From Siminovitchia terrae (GTDB lineage: Bacteria > Bacillota > Bacilli > Bacillales > Bacillaceae_C), in NCBI RefSeq assembly GCF_003605405.2, contig NZ_QYTW02000005.1, positions 116,936 through 164,402 of the forward strand: a stretch of DNA of 47,467 nt, written 5' to 3'. Below are positions 25,355 through 33,862 of this stretch, one piece after another (within the stretch, counting starts at the first letter, position 1; every line of letters starts with the position of its first letter). The position numbers and the translations under genes were made by a program. Under the pieces are notes generated by a model. That model was not told the origin of the DNA, did not search any database, and saw nothing but the letters and a program-made list of their open reading frames with translations.

Positions 25355-26515
25355 ATGATGACCAAAATTGATTTGACTTCTATAAAAGCAGTTGATGTGC
25401 ATTGCCACCCCTATATTGCGAATGAGGAACCATACTCACCCGAAGAGTATTTGCGGAAACTGTCGTTGTCTGTGTTGCCGAATATGTTTAAAAAAGCCAA
25501 AGAAGCTTCATCCACAAAAATTTTTCCGGGCATGAACATGTATATGCAGATAACTATACAGCGGCTTGCCAGGTATTTTGGATGCCAACCTATACTTGAG
25601 GAAGTGGTTGCCAGAAGAAACGAGGAGGCCAAAGACTTTACCGCCTTTACACAAAATCTATTCAAGAATGCAAAGCTTGAAGGAATGGTCGTTGACTTTG
25701 GGTATCCCACTCCGCCGTTATCCAAAGATGATTATCAACGCTTAACGGGAGTTCCTATATGGGAAGTATATCGAATCGAGCCCGTCATGGTCAGACTCCG
25801 TGAAAGCCACGAAACTTTTGGCGCCTTTATCGAGGCTTACCGGGAAGACCTTAAGGAAGCCTTAAATCGAAAGCATGTTGTTGGGTTAAAAACCATTATT
25901 GCCTACCGGAGCGGTTTGGAAATTGGAGATAAAAATGAACAAATGGCAAAAGATCAGTATGAAGAATTCCGTCTAAACGACCGTGCCAGAGCGAAAGAGT
26001 TGAGAGATTATTGCCTCCATGTGGCAATGGAGGAGTGTACGAATTTCAATAAAGTTTTACATATACACACGGGTTTCGGTGACGGGGAAGTTGTACTTCC
26101 AAAAGCAAGCCCATCGTTCTTGATCGATTTACTGCGTCAGGAAAAATATGCTGAAACGAAAGTACATCTTGTACATGGAGGATATCCATGGATGGAGGAA
26201 GCTGCGTTCATAACGAGCATTTTACCAAACGTATATCTGGATATTTCATTACAGAATCCATTTGTCGGGCATGGAGTGGAACGAATCATATCGCAAGTGT
26301 ATGAATTGGCCCCATTCGATAAAGTCATGTACGGATCAGACGCTTTCACTGTACCGGAAATGAACTGGCTTGGGGTTCTATTATTCAAGGAATGCTTTGA
26401 ACGGGTGCTTACGGACTGGATCGAAAAGGGATATACCGATAAGGATATGGCGGTCGAAATTGCTGAACACATGATGTATAAAAACTTTGAACGGGTATAT
26501 AGTGACTATATTTAA
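25355..26515 (+). CDS. amidohydrolase-2 family metal hydrolase (FluG N-domain-like)
   Basis: A 386-residue TIM-barrel hydrolase. The metal site begins with His16 and His18 in VDVHCHPY; further ligands are likely in VLHIHTGFGD, HLVHGGYPW and YGSDAF. It resembles the N-terminal half of fungal FluG, which is fused to a glutamine-synthetase-like domain; here the two halves are separate neighbours (ligase at 22605). It might hydrolyse a gamma-glutamyl amide or a related amide. AGAGGAGGAAC precedes the ATG. The gene ends at a TAA that lies inside the TTAAC start of repeat copy 3. Confidence 0.85.
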   Translation: MMTKIDLTSIKAVDVHCHPYIANEEPYSPEEYLRKLSLSVLPNMFKKAKEASSTKIFPGMNMYMQITIQRLARYFGCQPILEEVVARRNEEAKDFTAFTQNLFKNAKLEGMVVDFGYPTPPLSKDDYQRLTGVPIWEVYRIEPVMVRLRESHETFGAFIEAYREDLKEALNRKHVVGLKTIIAYRSGLEIGDKNEQMAKDQYEEFRLNDRARAKELRDYCLHVAMEECTNFNKVLHIHTGFGDGEVVLPKASPSFLIDLLRQEKYAETKVHLVHGGYPWMEEAAFITSILPNVYLDISLQNPFVGHGVERIISQVYELAPFDKVMYGSDAFTVPEMNWLGVLLFKECFERVLTDWIEKGYTDKDMAVEIAEHMMYKNFERVYSDYI

Positions 26516-26704
26516 CTTCATTCAGCAGAAGTCCCCCACTTCTGTAAGTGGTGAGATGAATGCGTATTGGTATTCCACTTAGTGGGGTTCAAACGCCGGC
26601 TGAATAAAGTTAAAGCTTCCGGCGGATGCCACAGATTTTCAGAGGAATTTATCGAGCTTAAGCTCGATAAAATCTGAGCGCAAATACGCCAAGGCGCATT
26701 TGAT
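26512..26704 (+). repeat. TTAAC...TTGAT structured repeat, copy 3
   Basis: A near full-length copy of 193 bp. Bases 26513-26515 are both the stop codon of the amidohydrolase and part of the left-end TTAAC. The loop of the long stem is TTAA (GAGCTTAAGCTC), making a longer inner palindrome than GAGCGGAGCTC in other copies. It ends 42 bases before the M20 hydrolase start. Confidence 0.9.
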
Positions 26705-26745
26705 AATTTAGTAGATATAGGCATTATGCAGGAAGGATGAATGAC

Positions 26746-27918
26746 ATGAAAGAACATACATCATGGAAGTGGGATCAGAATCTTGACGAGGAATTATTTG
26801 AGATCCGGAAGCATCTTCATCAATATCCGGAATTATCGTTCAAGGAATATGAAACCAGCAAATATATCCAGTCGTGCCTTGAGAACTGGGGCATATCGTT
26901 TAAAGTGATGGCAGATACAGGCGTTGTTGTTGACATATTGGGGGAAGCCGGAGATGGTCCAAATCTTGCACTCAGGGCCGATATCGATGCACTGCCTATA
27001 CATGAGGAAAGCGGACTTGCTTTTTCCTCAAAACGAGAAGGAGTCATGCATGCGTGCGGACACGACGGCCATACAACGATCTTGTTGGGCACAGTCTACC
27101 ATATATGGAAATATAGGCACAATTTAAAGGGGATGGTCAGGTGTATTTTTCAGCCGGGAGAAGAGGCGGATGGTGCGGCAAAATTCATGATAGACGAAGG
27201 GGTACTTCAGCAGCCTGAAATTGAAGAGGTTGTGGCCCTCCACCTTTGGCCAAAGCTTCCACTTGGATCAATAGGAATAAAAACAGGACCGGTTACAGCT
27301 GCATGTGATGATTTTGATATTACGATCAAAGGAAAAAGCGGCCATGCGGCCAGGCCTCATGAAGGAATAGATGCTATTTCGATCGGTACTGAAATCATAC
27401 GCTCCCTTCAATATTTTACAGCAAAATGGAAGGATCCGGCTGATCCACTAGTTATTCATGTGGGAAAAATTGAAGGCGGGAACGCCCGGAATGTAATAGC
27501 AGATGAAATAAGAATGGAAGGTACCATACGTTCTGTTCTCCCAGAGACAAGACTAGGAATAAAAAGAAGGTTCATCTCCTTTGTTACCGAAATGGCAAAA
27601 CAGTATGGGGGAGAAGCGGATATTCATTACGATGATGGCATTCCTTCAATCATGAATGACACAATTGCCGTTGAAAAAGTTAGGAAGGCGGCGGAAAAAA
27701 TCATCGGCACCGGGAATATCAACGAACTGAGTAACGTCTCTATGGGCGCTGACGATTTTGGCTTTTTTGCAGATAAAGTTTCCAGTTGTTATTTTCGTTT
27801 AGGTATTCGGGAAATGCATAAGGAAGCTTTTGATTTACATCATCCGAAGTTTCATTTTAAAGAAAAAGTAATCCCAATAGGTGCAAAGATACTCACCGAG
27901 TATGCTTTTATCAGATAA
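26746..27918 (+). CDS. M20D amidohydrolase
   Basis: A 390-residue metal-dependent hydrolase of the hippurate hydrolase/N-acyl amino acid amidohydrolase group. It has LRADIDALPIHEESG, the metal-binding HACGHDGHTT, FQPGEEADGAAKFMIDEG and a lid domain with GKSGHAARPHEGIDAI. Members remove acyl groups from amino acids or amines, or act on related amides. ATG 26746 is chosen because GGAAGG lies nine bases upstream; an ATG at 26737 touches the site. It is followed after 14 bases by the second ligase, so the two form a unit. It could release glutamate or an acyl group from a pathway intermediate; the substrate is unknown. Confidence 0.9.
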   Translation: MKEHTSWKWDQNLDEELFEIRKHLHQYPELSFKEYETSKYIQSCLENWGISFKVMADTGVVVDILGEAGDGPNLALRADIDALPIHEESGLAFSSKREGVMHACGHDGHTTILLGTVYHIWKYRHNLKGMVRCIFQPGEEADGAAKFMIDEGVLQQPEIEEVVALHLWPKLPLGSIGIKTGPVTAACDDFDITIKGKSGHAARPHEGIDAISIGTEIIRSLQYFTAKWKDPADPLVIHVGKIEGGNARNVIADEIRMEGTIRSVLPETRLGIKRRFISFVTEMAKQYGGEADIHYDDGIPSIMNDTIAVEKVRKAAEKIIGTGNINELSNVSMGADDFGFFADKVSSCYFRLGIREMHKEAFDLHHPKFHFKEKVIPIGAKILTEYAFIR

Positions 27919-27932
27919 AAAGGAGAGCGCAA

Positions 27933-29300
27933 ATGAACTTGACAGCAAACAAGAATTCACAAATAGAAAATGTATTAAAACAAGTAGAAGAAAATAATAT
28001 TGAGTTTATTAGAATTGAATTTTTAGATTATGCAGGTGTTACAAGGGGAAGAACGATTCGGAAAAATAGACTCAGGGCTGCAATGGAAAAAGGAGTAAAC
28101 TTTAGCACAGCTATTATGAGCTTTGACGTATTTGATGAATATATACCCAATCCAATGTATGGGGCGAATGACGGTGACTTTTTTGCGGTCCCGGATCCTG
28201 AAACATTTGCTATCCTGCCCTATCGAAAAAATACAGCCAGAATGTTGTGTGACTTGGTAGATGTAGATGGTTCGCTTTGGCCAGGGTGTCCGAGAGGCGC
28301 TTTAAAAAGGCTTTTAAAAGAATTGGAAACTGCTTTAGGTGGAAAGCTTTATATGGCATATGAGCAGGAAGCTTATTTATTAAAAGAAGAGAATGGAAAA
28401 AGAGTTCCTGCTGATAACAGTCATTGTTTCTCTTCTGATGGCATTGACATACAAGAGGAATTTATACAGTCTTTTGTTTATTCAATGGAAGCGATGGGAG
28501 TTGAGACGGAGCAAATTTCGAGTGAGTATGGCCCCGGACAAGTGGAGGTTAATCTTAAATATGCTCCATCGCTAAAGGCGACAGATGATCAAGTAACATT
28601 TATGCATGTCTTTAAGCAAGTAGCACGAAGTCAAGATTTGATCGGGACATTAATGCCCAAGCCGTTTTCCAACCTGGCAGGGAGTGGCCTCCACGTTCAT
28701 ATAAGTCTTTATAATGAGGAAGGTGACAATTTATTTAAGGATATTACAGACCAAAAAGGATTTGATCTTTCTGAAGAAGCGTATTATTTTATTGGAGGTT
28801 TATTAAAACACGCTCGTTCACTGATCGCCGTTGGTGCCCCCAGCGCCAACTCCTATAAGCGTATGCAACCTGGTTCTTGGGCCCCAGCTCATATTTGTTA
28901 TGGATCTGCCAACCGTTCAGTTTTAGTTCGAATCCCGGAAAAGCGAAGAGAGAGGAGATTTGAATTTAGAGGAGCAGATGGAACCTGTAACCCATATTTA
29001 TTAACCACATGCTTATTGGCAGCTGGATTGGACGGGATTAAAAATAAAATAGAGCCTGGAGAGCCAATGGATGTGGATGTAAGTAGCCTTAGTGAGGTTG
29101 AGTTGTTGGAAAAAGGAGTGAATTGGGTTCCACGTACTCTTGATGAGGCAATTGATGCTTTGGAGGAAGATACGATTCTTGCGGAGTCTATTGGAAGAGA
29201 GATTTGGGAAGAGTTTATTAAAGTTAAAAGAACAGAATCAATAAAATTCACGCAATATATTAGTGATTGGGAACTGCAAGTATTTTCGGATAGGTTTTAA
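27933..29300 (+). CDS. glutamine synthetase-like gamma-glutamyl ligase 2
   Basis: A 455-residue paralogue of the ligase at 22605, aligned throughout by eye and more than half identical. Shared signatures are FDVFDEYIPNPMYG, MAYEQEAYLLKE, SSEYGPGQVEVNLKYA, GSGLHVHISLYN and RFEFRGADGTCNPYL. Two paralogous ligases in one region suggest different amine substrates, or one for each end of a polyamine. AAAGGAGAGCGC precedes the ATG. Its TAA stop lies within the TTAAC of repeat copy 4, but the C-terminus (SDRF) lines up with that of ligase 1 (SRRF), so the repeat did not shorten the protein. Confidence 0.88.
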   Translation: MNLTANKNSQIENVLKQVEENNIEFIRIEFLDYAGVTRGRTIRKNRLRAAMEKGVNFSTAIMSFDVFDEYIPNPMYGANDGDFFAVPDPETFAILPYRKNTARMLCDLVDVDGSLWPGCPRGALKRLLKELETALGGKLYMAYEQEAYLLKEENGKRVPADNSHCFSSDGIDIQEEFIQSFVYSMEAMGVETEQISSEYGPGQVEVNLKYAPSLKATDDQVTFMHVFKQVARSQDLIGTLMPKPFSNLAGSGLHVHISLYNEEGDNLFKDITDQKGFDLSEEAYYFIGGLLKHARSLIAVGAPSANSYKRMQPGSWAPAHICYGSANRSVLVRIPEKRRERRFEFRGADGTCNPYLLTTCLLAAGLDGIKNKIEPGEPMDVDVSSLSEVELLEKGVNWVPRTLDEAIDALEEDTILAESIGREIWEEFIKVKRTESIKFTQYISDWELQVFSDRF

Positions 29301-29463
29301 CTTCATTCAGCAGAAGTCTCCCACTTCTGTATGTGGTGAGATGAATGCATATGAGGGGTCAAACCTCAGCTGAATAAAGTTAAAGCCTCCGGCGGATGCC
29401 ACAGAATTTATCGAGCTTAAGCTCGATAAATTCTGGGCGCAAATATGCCAAGGCGCATTTGAT
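29297..29463 (+). repeat. TTAAC...TTGAT structured repeat, copy 4
   Basis: A 167 bp copy. The long stem here is a perfect palindrome, CAGAATTTATCGAGC / GCTCGATAAATTCTG around TTAA. It lacks the TTTTCAGAGG bulge of other copies, and both arms have changed together (CAGAAT and ATTCTG instead of CAGATT and AATCTG). The small hairpin is TGAGGGGTCAAACCTCA rather than GGGG-TTCAAA-CCCC, again with both arms altered. Its left TTAAC provides the ligase 2 stop codon. Confidence 0.9.
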
Positions 29464-29544
29464 GTTTTTCTAACTATGATTATAGGATATATGGTAAGTA
29501 TTGAATTTTCATATTTGTAAAATGAATAGCGGAGATGATTTTAA

Positions 29545-30834
29545 ATGAAAACAATCATTGAGCAGTGGTTAGAGAGTCAGAGGGAAACATGTATAGGGAT
29601 ATTAGAAGACTTGGTTCGTTTTCAGACAATAAATCCGAAATTTTCAAAAACAGCTGACAGAAAAGAAACCATTAAGTTACAAAAATATGTTCAAGATTTT
29701 ATGATTAAACATGGAATGACAGTAGATTACTGGGAAGTTGAAGAAGATTTGCCGAATGTGGTCGGCATACTAAAAGGTGAAAGTCCCTGCAATAGTTTAA
29801 TATTAAACGGTCATATTGATGTTGTCCCACCAGGGGATTTAAATAAATGGAATACGAATCCATGGGATCCAGTAATCCAGGACGGTAAGCTATACGGCCG
29901 TGGATCAGGAGACATGAAAGCTGGAGTCGCCGCGAATTTACTTGTCGCAAAGTTTTTACATGATCATCAAATTTATCTAGAGAATGATTTACAAATCCAT
30001 GTTGTTGTAGATGAGGAAGGAGGAGGTAGCGGATCAAGGGCAGTCCTAGAAAAATATTCAAGTGGGGGTGGTGTAATTGTAACCGAACCAACTGATAATA
30101 TCATTAATCCTACGGAAGGAGGATTAGAATGGGTTCGGATTCATATTGAAGGTGTCTCATCCCATGCGGGCTGGAGGTATAGTGATATTTATCCAGGGTA
30201 TAGCGGAGAAGGAGTTAATGCAATTGAAAAAGCAACGAAGATTATAGCAGCTGTTCAAGATCTTGAAAGAACTTGGGCTCGGAAAAAGTCGCATCCTCTA
30301 TTACCTTATGGAGTTACCACTATAAATCCAGGTGTTATTATTGGAGGGGCTAGCAAAGGCCAGGAAGGTCCGGAAATTACTACTAATCCTGCTATCACTC
30401 CCGATAGTTGTATCATTGAGTTTGACCTTAAATTTTTGCCTAATGAAAGCGAAAAAGAGGTAAAAGAAGAATTTGAAAATTTCATTAAACAAGTTTCTCT
30501 GACGGATGATTGGTTGAGGGATCATGTTCCTACGATTGAATGGGGAATCAGAGGCATTTCCTTCCCACCAGTAGATACATCTCTAGATCACCTACTAGTT
30601 GAAACATGCAGTAGTTCTCATAGAGAATTTAATATTGAACCAGACTTCCAAGGGTTTGTTGCTGTTTCAGATGCTGCTTTTTATGCCGGAAAGGGAATTC
30701 CTGCGATTATTTATGGTCCAAAATCTGAAAGAATTCACGGGGTTAATGAATGTGTGGATATTGAATCATATTTTCAAACAATAAAAGTTTTAATTGCTAC
30801 AACATTAAAGTGGAATAATAAATGGGGTACATAA
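29545..30834 (+). CDS. M20 family ArgE/DapE-type deacylase
   Basis: A 429-residue zinc hydrolase of the ArgE/DapE group. Metal-site strings are LILNGHIDVVPPGD, GRGSGDMKAGVAANL and VVDEEGGGSGSRA; the lid domain has VSSHAGWRYSDIYPGYSG and the C-terminal part ends HGVNECVDIE. These enzymes cut N-acyl groups from amino acids. GGAGATGATTTTAA precedes the ATG. It stands between repeat copy 4 and a decayed stretch, and is clearly different from the M20D protein at 26746. In this cluster it may trim an acylated amino acid intermediate; substrate unknown. Confidence 0.9.
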   Translation: MKTIIEQWLESQRETCIGILEDLVRFQTINPKFSKTADRKETIKLQKYVQDFMIKHGMTVDYWEVEEDLPNVVGILKGESPCNSLILNGHIDVVPPGDLNKWNTNPWDPVIQDGKLYGRGSGDMKAGVAANLLVAKFLHDHQIYLENDLQIHVVVDEEGGGSGSRAVLEKYSSGGGVIVTEPTDNIINPTEGGLEWVRIHIEGVSSHAGWRYSDIYPGYSGEGVNAIEKATKIIAAVQDLERTWARKKSHPLLPYGVTTINPGVIIGGASKGQEGPEITTNPAITPDSCIIEFDLKFLPNESEKEVKEEFENFIKQVSLTDDWLRDHVPTIEWGIRGISFPPVDTSLDHLLVETCSSSHREFNIEPDFQGFVAVSDAAFYAGKGIPAIIYGPKSERIHGVNECVDIESYFQTIKVLIATTLKWNNKWGT

Positions 30835-31104
30835 TTTATCTCGATAGATTGCTATATTCCATAGGAAATTATAATATGACTGAAAAAACTGGATAAAGAT
30901 ATAGCGGAATAGTTAATAATGGTCATGTGATTGATCTGTTATAGAATATGGTCCCGTATAAAAGCGTAAATTAAAATTTATCTGAAACTCCAAATTTAGT
31001 GAATGTGCTAGTCTGCAAGTGTGTCTTTGGAAGACTATTCAGTAAACTTAGAATAGATGTTGAGAAATGAGATGTAATAGTTTTTCAGCTAAATAATGTT
31101 GCCA
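30835..31104. other. non-coding gap, AT-rich
   Basis: No open frame with a ribosome site and no clear terminator. The stretch leads into the ligase relic at 31105-31176 and is probably eroded coding sequence, but nothing else in it could be matched to a protein. Confidence 0.4.
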
Positions 31105-31176
31105 CAAAGAAAGGAGTAACTAGGGAAGTCTATTAAATTATCGCAATATATCAGTGATTGAAAATTGAACATATTT
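31105..31176 (+). pseudogene. 3'-end relic of a third GlnA-like ligase
   Basis: Translated, the bases around 31126-31176 read SIKLSQYISD-stop-KLNIF, against SIKFTQYISDWELQVF at the C-terminus of ligase 2 (29240-29290). The DNA itself matches over TATTAAATTATCGCAATATA and TCAGTGATTG with few changes. Only the last 20-25 codons are recognisable. This points to a former third ligase copy, or a duplicated 3' end, between the M20 gene and the amidotransferase-like gene. Confidence 0.65.
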
Positions 31177-31196
31177 TTCAAGGAAGGGGGAGTGTA

Positions 31197-31916
31197 GTGA
31201 GTATTTTAGTCATCCAACCAGTCAATCTTGCTCCGCCTGGAGAAATTATTAAAGCATTAGATTCGACTGGGGAAACTTATGAGATTTTCCGGATGGAGGA
31301 AAACGATAGGCTTCCGAAAGAATATAGCAATTACAACGGTTTAATCATACTTGGGGGAACGATGGGTGCCAATGATGATGCAGAGTTTCCATTTCTTACA
31401 GAAGCCAAAAAAGCCATTCAAATTTTTTACAAGAGCAATAGGCCGATTCTGGGTGTTTGCCTTGGTGCCCAACTGATTGCAAGCTCTTTTAATAAAAAGG
31501 TTAGGAAAATGTCCAAGCCGGAATTTGGGATAACGGAGTTGAAAAAGACCGACGATGGAAGGGAAGATCCATTATTTAACAAATTTCCAGACACTTTTTC
31601 ATTTATGGAATGGCATGAAGATTATTTTGAATTGCCTGAGGAAGCAACCCTTTTGGCATCAGGTACTGATTGTGTAAATCAAGCATTTCGTATTAAAGAT
31701 AATATTTACGGGTTTCAATTTCACCCAGAAGTAAATGAAGTCATTTTGGATAGCTGGGTGGATAAAGAGAAAGAATGGATATTAAAGCAGAGCCCTAGTT
31801 TTTTAGGTAACATTGATCGAAAGGTTAAGCCATCTCTATTATATTCAACGCAGTTATGCAGGGAAATGGTTACTAAATGGGCTAAGCTGTTGAAAGGAAG
31901 CCAAACTGCTGGCTAA
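31197..31916 (+). CDS. class I glutamine amidotransferase-like hydrolase
   Basis: A 239-residue stand-alone GATase1-fold protein. The nucleophile is Cys88 in ILGVCLGAQLIA; His176 and Glu178 in FQFHPEVNE complete the triad. There is no synthetase partner domain, so it more likely hydrolyses a gamma-glutamyl amide than feeds ammonia to a partner. The start is GTG 31197, chosen because AAGGAAGGGGGAG precedes it. It may be the partner of one of the two ligases, parallel to the PuuD-type protein at 33074. GuaA-like annotation would be misleading. A terminator follows at 31964. Confidence 0.85.
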   Translation: MSILVIQPVNLAPPGEIIKALDSTGETYEIFRMEENDRLPKEYSNYNGLIILGGTMGANDDAEFPFLTEAKKAIQIFYKSNRPILGVCLGAQLIASSFNKKVRKMSKPEFGITELKKTDDGREDPLFNKFPDTFSFMEWHEDYFELPEEATLLASGTDCVNQAFRIKDNIYGFQFHPEVNEVILDSWVDKEKEWILKQSPSFLGNIDRKVKPSLLYSTQLCREMVTKWAKLLKGSQTAG

Positions 31917-31963
31917 AGACAATGATTACCAAACAGTAGAATAAAGGGAAAATTTTTTATACA

Positions 31964-31998
31964 ACCTGGGTCCTTGTTAATATGGACTCGGGTTTTTT
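31964..31998 (+). terminator. terminator of amidotransferase-like gene
   Basis: CCTGGGTCC pairs with GGACTCGGG (one wobble, one mismatch) and is followed by TTTTTT. Confidence 0.75.
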
Positions 31999-32063
31999 AT
32001 TGATCATTTGCACATAAAAGTAATCTTGGAACTGATTATGTTTTTTTTAAGTAAAAAAAATTC

Positions 32064-32092
32064 TTGCAAAATATTTTCCTATGTTTTATTAT
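32064..32092 (+). promoter_or_regulatory. promoter of gntR-puuD-pot unit
   Basis: TTGCAA (32064-32069), 17 bases, TATTAT (32087-32092). A near-palindrome GGTTCAAACGTTAAACC at 32102-32118, at the start of the transcript, is a candidate site for the GntR protein encoded downstream. Repeat copy 5 would lie in the 5' UTR. Confidence 0.5.
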
Positions 32093-32119
32093 TTGGTATA
32101 AGGTTCAAACGTTAAACCA

Positions 32120-32299
32120 TTAACTTCATTCAGCAGAAGTCTCTGGTGAGATGAATGCCTATTGGTATTCTATTCAATGGGGGTCCAAACCCCGGCTGAA
32201 TAAAGTTAAAGCCTCCGGCGGATGCCACAGATTTTCAGAGGAATTTATCGAGCGGAGCTCGATAAAATCTGGGCGCAAATACGCCAAGGCGCACTTGAT
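32120..32299 (+). repeat. TTAAC...TTGAT structured repeat, copy 5
   Basis: A 180 bp copy missing the tip of the first hairpin (CCCACTTCTGTAAG is absent, so TCTC joins TGGTGAG). It ends at TTGAT 32299 and the AAGGAGG ribosome site of the next gene begins at once. If transcribed from the promoter at 32064, its right-end stem would sit against that ribosome site. Confidence 0.9.
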
Positions 32300-32312
32300 A
32301 AGGAGGTATATA

Positions 32313-33038
32313 GTGACTTCTAATAATTATCCGGATTTATCTAGTTTAAAGCATGTTTCTGCTCAAAAAGTAAGCGATCACATTTTTGAACAATTAAAAG
32401 AGTCGATTATTCTGAAGGAAATTTTGCCTGAAGAGCAATTACCACCAGAAAGAGAATTGTGCAGCATATTTAATGCGAGTCGACTGACTGTTAGAGAAGC
32501 TATTCAAAGATTGAAGGAGGAGGGATTGGTAGAGCAGATAAGAGGCGCTAAAGGTGGGACCTTTATTCTTCCTTTAACAGCAAAGATACATGAGAAAACA
32601 AAGGAAAGCTTGATTAACCAGTGGGATGAATTTCAAGATATCTTTGTATTCCGCAACTTTATAGAGCCATATACAGCTAAAATGGCTGCTTTAAATATTA
32701 GCGAGGAAAAGATTGAGGAACTCAATCAATTAAATAATCAAATATCTGCTCCCTGTGAACGGGAGGAATTCCGATCGAACGATGTGAAATTTCATTTGAA
32801 AATATCGGAAATAGCTAATAATATCTACTTCCAAAATTCAGTTCGCATGATTAGGACCAAAATCAACCCAGCTTTGGATCTTCTGCCTTTTAATGAGGGT
32901 GTCAGAAAGAAAACCTATGAGGAACATCAGTTCATCATAGAGTCAATAGAAAAACAAGATAAAAGTACAGCTAAAAAAGTAATGTATGATCATATTTTCG
33001 GCACAACTAATAAGCTTGAAGAAATTATTAGAGAATGA
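32313..33038 (+). CDS. GntR/FadR-subfamily regulator of amine genes
   Basis: A 241-residue regulator. The winged HTH is [43 protein letters not shown] (about residues 45-87), followed by an FCD ligand domain with [27 protein letters not shown] and [12 protein letters not shown]. The start is GTG 32313, after AAGGAGG; the open frame upstream runs through repeat copy 5 and is not coding. It precedes the PuuD-type hydrolase and the Pot transporter and would be the local repressor or activator, with a pathway intermediate as ligand. E. coli uses the unrelated PuuR for this job. Confidence 0.88.
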   Translation: MTSNNYPDLSSLKHVSAQKVSDHIFEQLKESIILKEILPEEQLPPERELCSIFNASRLTVREAIQRLKEEGLVEQIRGAKGGTFILPLTAKIHEKTKESLINQWDEFQDIFVFRNFIEPYTAKMAALNISEEKIEELNQLNNQISAPCEREEFRSNDVKFHLKISEIANNIYFQNSVRMIRTKINPALDLLPFNEGVRKKTYEEHQFIIESIEKQDKSTAKKVMYDHIFGTTNKLEEIIRE

Positions 33039-33073
33039 AAACGAACATAAGAAAAACTCCATGAGGTGTTATG

Positions 33074-33862
33074 ATGAGGGATAAAAAAATCAGAGTTGGA
33101 ATCTCTGGTTATAGCCTTTCCAGTATTGAGAACAAGGAAGGAATTAAAAAAGGGTTACCGAAACAAGCTCTTTCAATTTTCAGTTATGATTTTGTTCAAT
33201 CAATTGAACAATCTGGCGGGATACCCATTCTTTTACCAATCGTAAATCCAAATACAATAAAAGATCAATTAGCTGATTTGGATGCCATTATTTTTGCCGG
33301 AGGAGAAGATATCCACCCGAAATATTATTTGGATTATAAGAATGATTATCCTCCGGCTTCAGATGCTAGAGATCAATATGAATTCAATTTAATTAAAGAG
33401 GCACTACTTAAAGAAATTCCCATCTTATTTGTTTGTAGAGGAATGCAATTACTAAATGTCTACAAAGGGGGATCTTTATACATTGATTTACATGATTCCA
33501 CTTCGACACCCATCAATCATTGGGTGGTAGATGATAGAGAAAAATCTGTTCATGAAGTAGAAATCGTGATGAACGATTTTACAAAAAAGATTTTTTCTCA
33601 CCATCAGCTAAAGGTTAATAGTGTTCATCATCAGGCAATTGAACAGCTGGGAGAGGGTTTAGAAGTAATCGGTAAATCCAAAGATGGCATTATTGAAACA
33701 ATTGCTGTGAAAGGAAGAAACGACATTCTTGCTGTTCAATGGCATCCGGAAATGATGAAGGAAGAAAAGAGTTCAGGAATAGGTTTGTTTAAATGGTTAA
33801 TTAATGAAGCAAAACAAAATTTATATAAAAGGGGACAAGAGTATGAAAAAAGCTTTAGGTAG
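33074..33862 (+). CDS. gamma-glutamyl-GABA hydrolase (PuuD-like, C26)
   Basis: A 262-residue peptidase C26 protein. The nucleophile is Cys121 in ILFVCRGMQLLNVYKGGSLYIDL, the family signature; the triad is completed by His224 and Glu226 in VQWHPEM. AGGEDIHPKYY (about 75-85) is also typical of PuuD. It releases glutamate from gamma-glutamyl-GABA or a similar product, the last step of the gamma-glutamylated amine pathway. GAGGTG favours ATG 33074 over 33071. Its last 20 bases overlap the transporter binding-protein gene, so the two are translationally coupled. Confidence 0.92.
   Translation: MRDKKIRVGISGYSLSSIENKEGIKKGLPKQALSIFSYDFVQSIEQSGGIPILLPIVNPNTIKDQLADLDAIIFAGGEDIHPKYYLDYKNDYPPASDARDQYEFNLIKEALLKEIPILFVCRGMQLLNVYKGGSLYIDLHDSTSTPINHWVVDDREKSVHEVEIVMNDFTKKIFSHHQLKVNSVHHQAIEQLGEGLEVIGKSKDGIIETIAVKGRNDILAVQWHPEMMKEEKSSGIGLFKWLINEAKQNLYKRGQEYEKSFR

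Noticed and set aside
22605..29300. Housekeeping glutamine synthetases
   Set aside because: Both GlnA-like proteins lack the DGSS ammonia-site motif, are duplicated, and lie in an amine catabolic cluster without glnR.
31197..31916. GMP synthase amidotransferase subunit
   Set aside because: The fold and triad are shared, but there is no synthetase domain or partner and the context is amine catabolism.
32151..32312. Open frame through repeat copy 5 (also copies 6 and 7) giving a similar peptide with a GGCHRFSEE core
   Set aside because: The frame is not kept past the long stem, other copies have early stops (a TAG in copy 3), and conservation follows the stems rather than codons. The similarity is that of the repeat itself.
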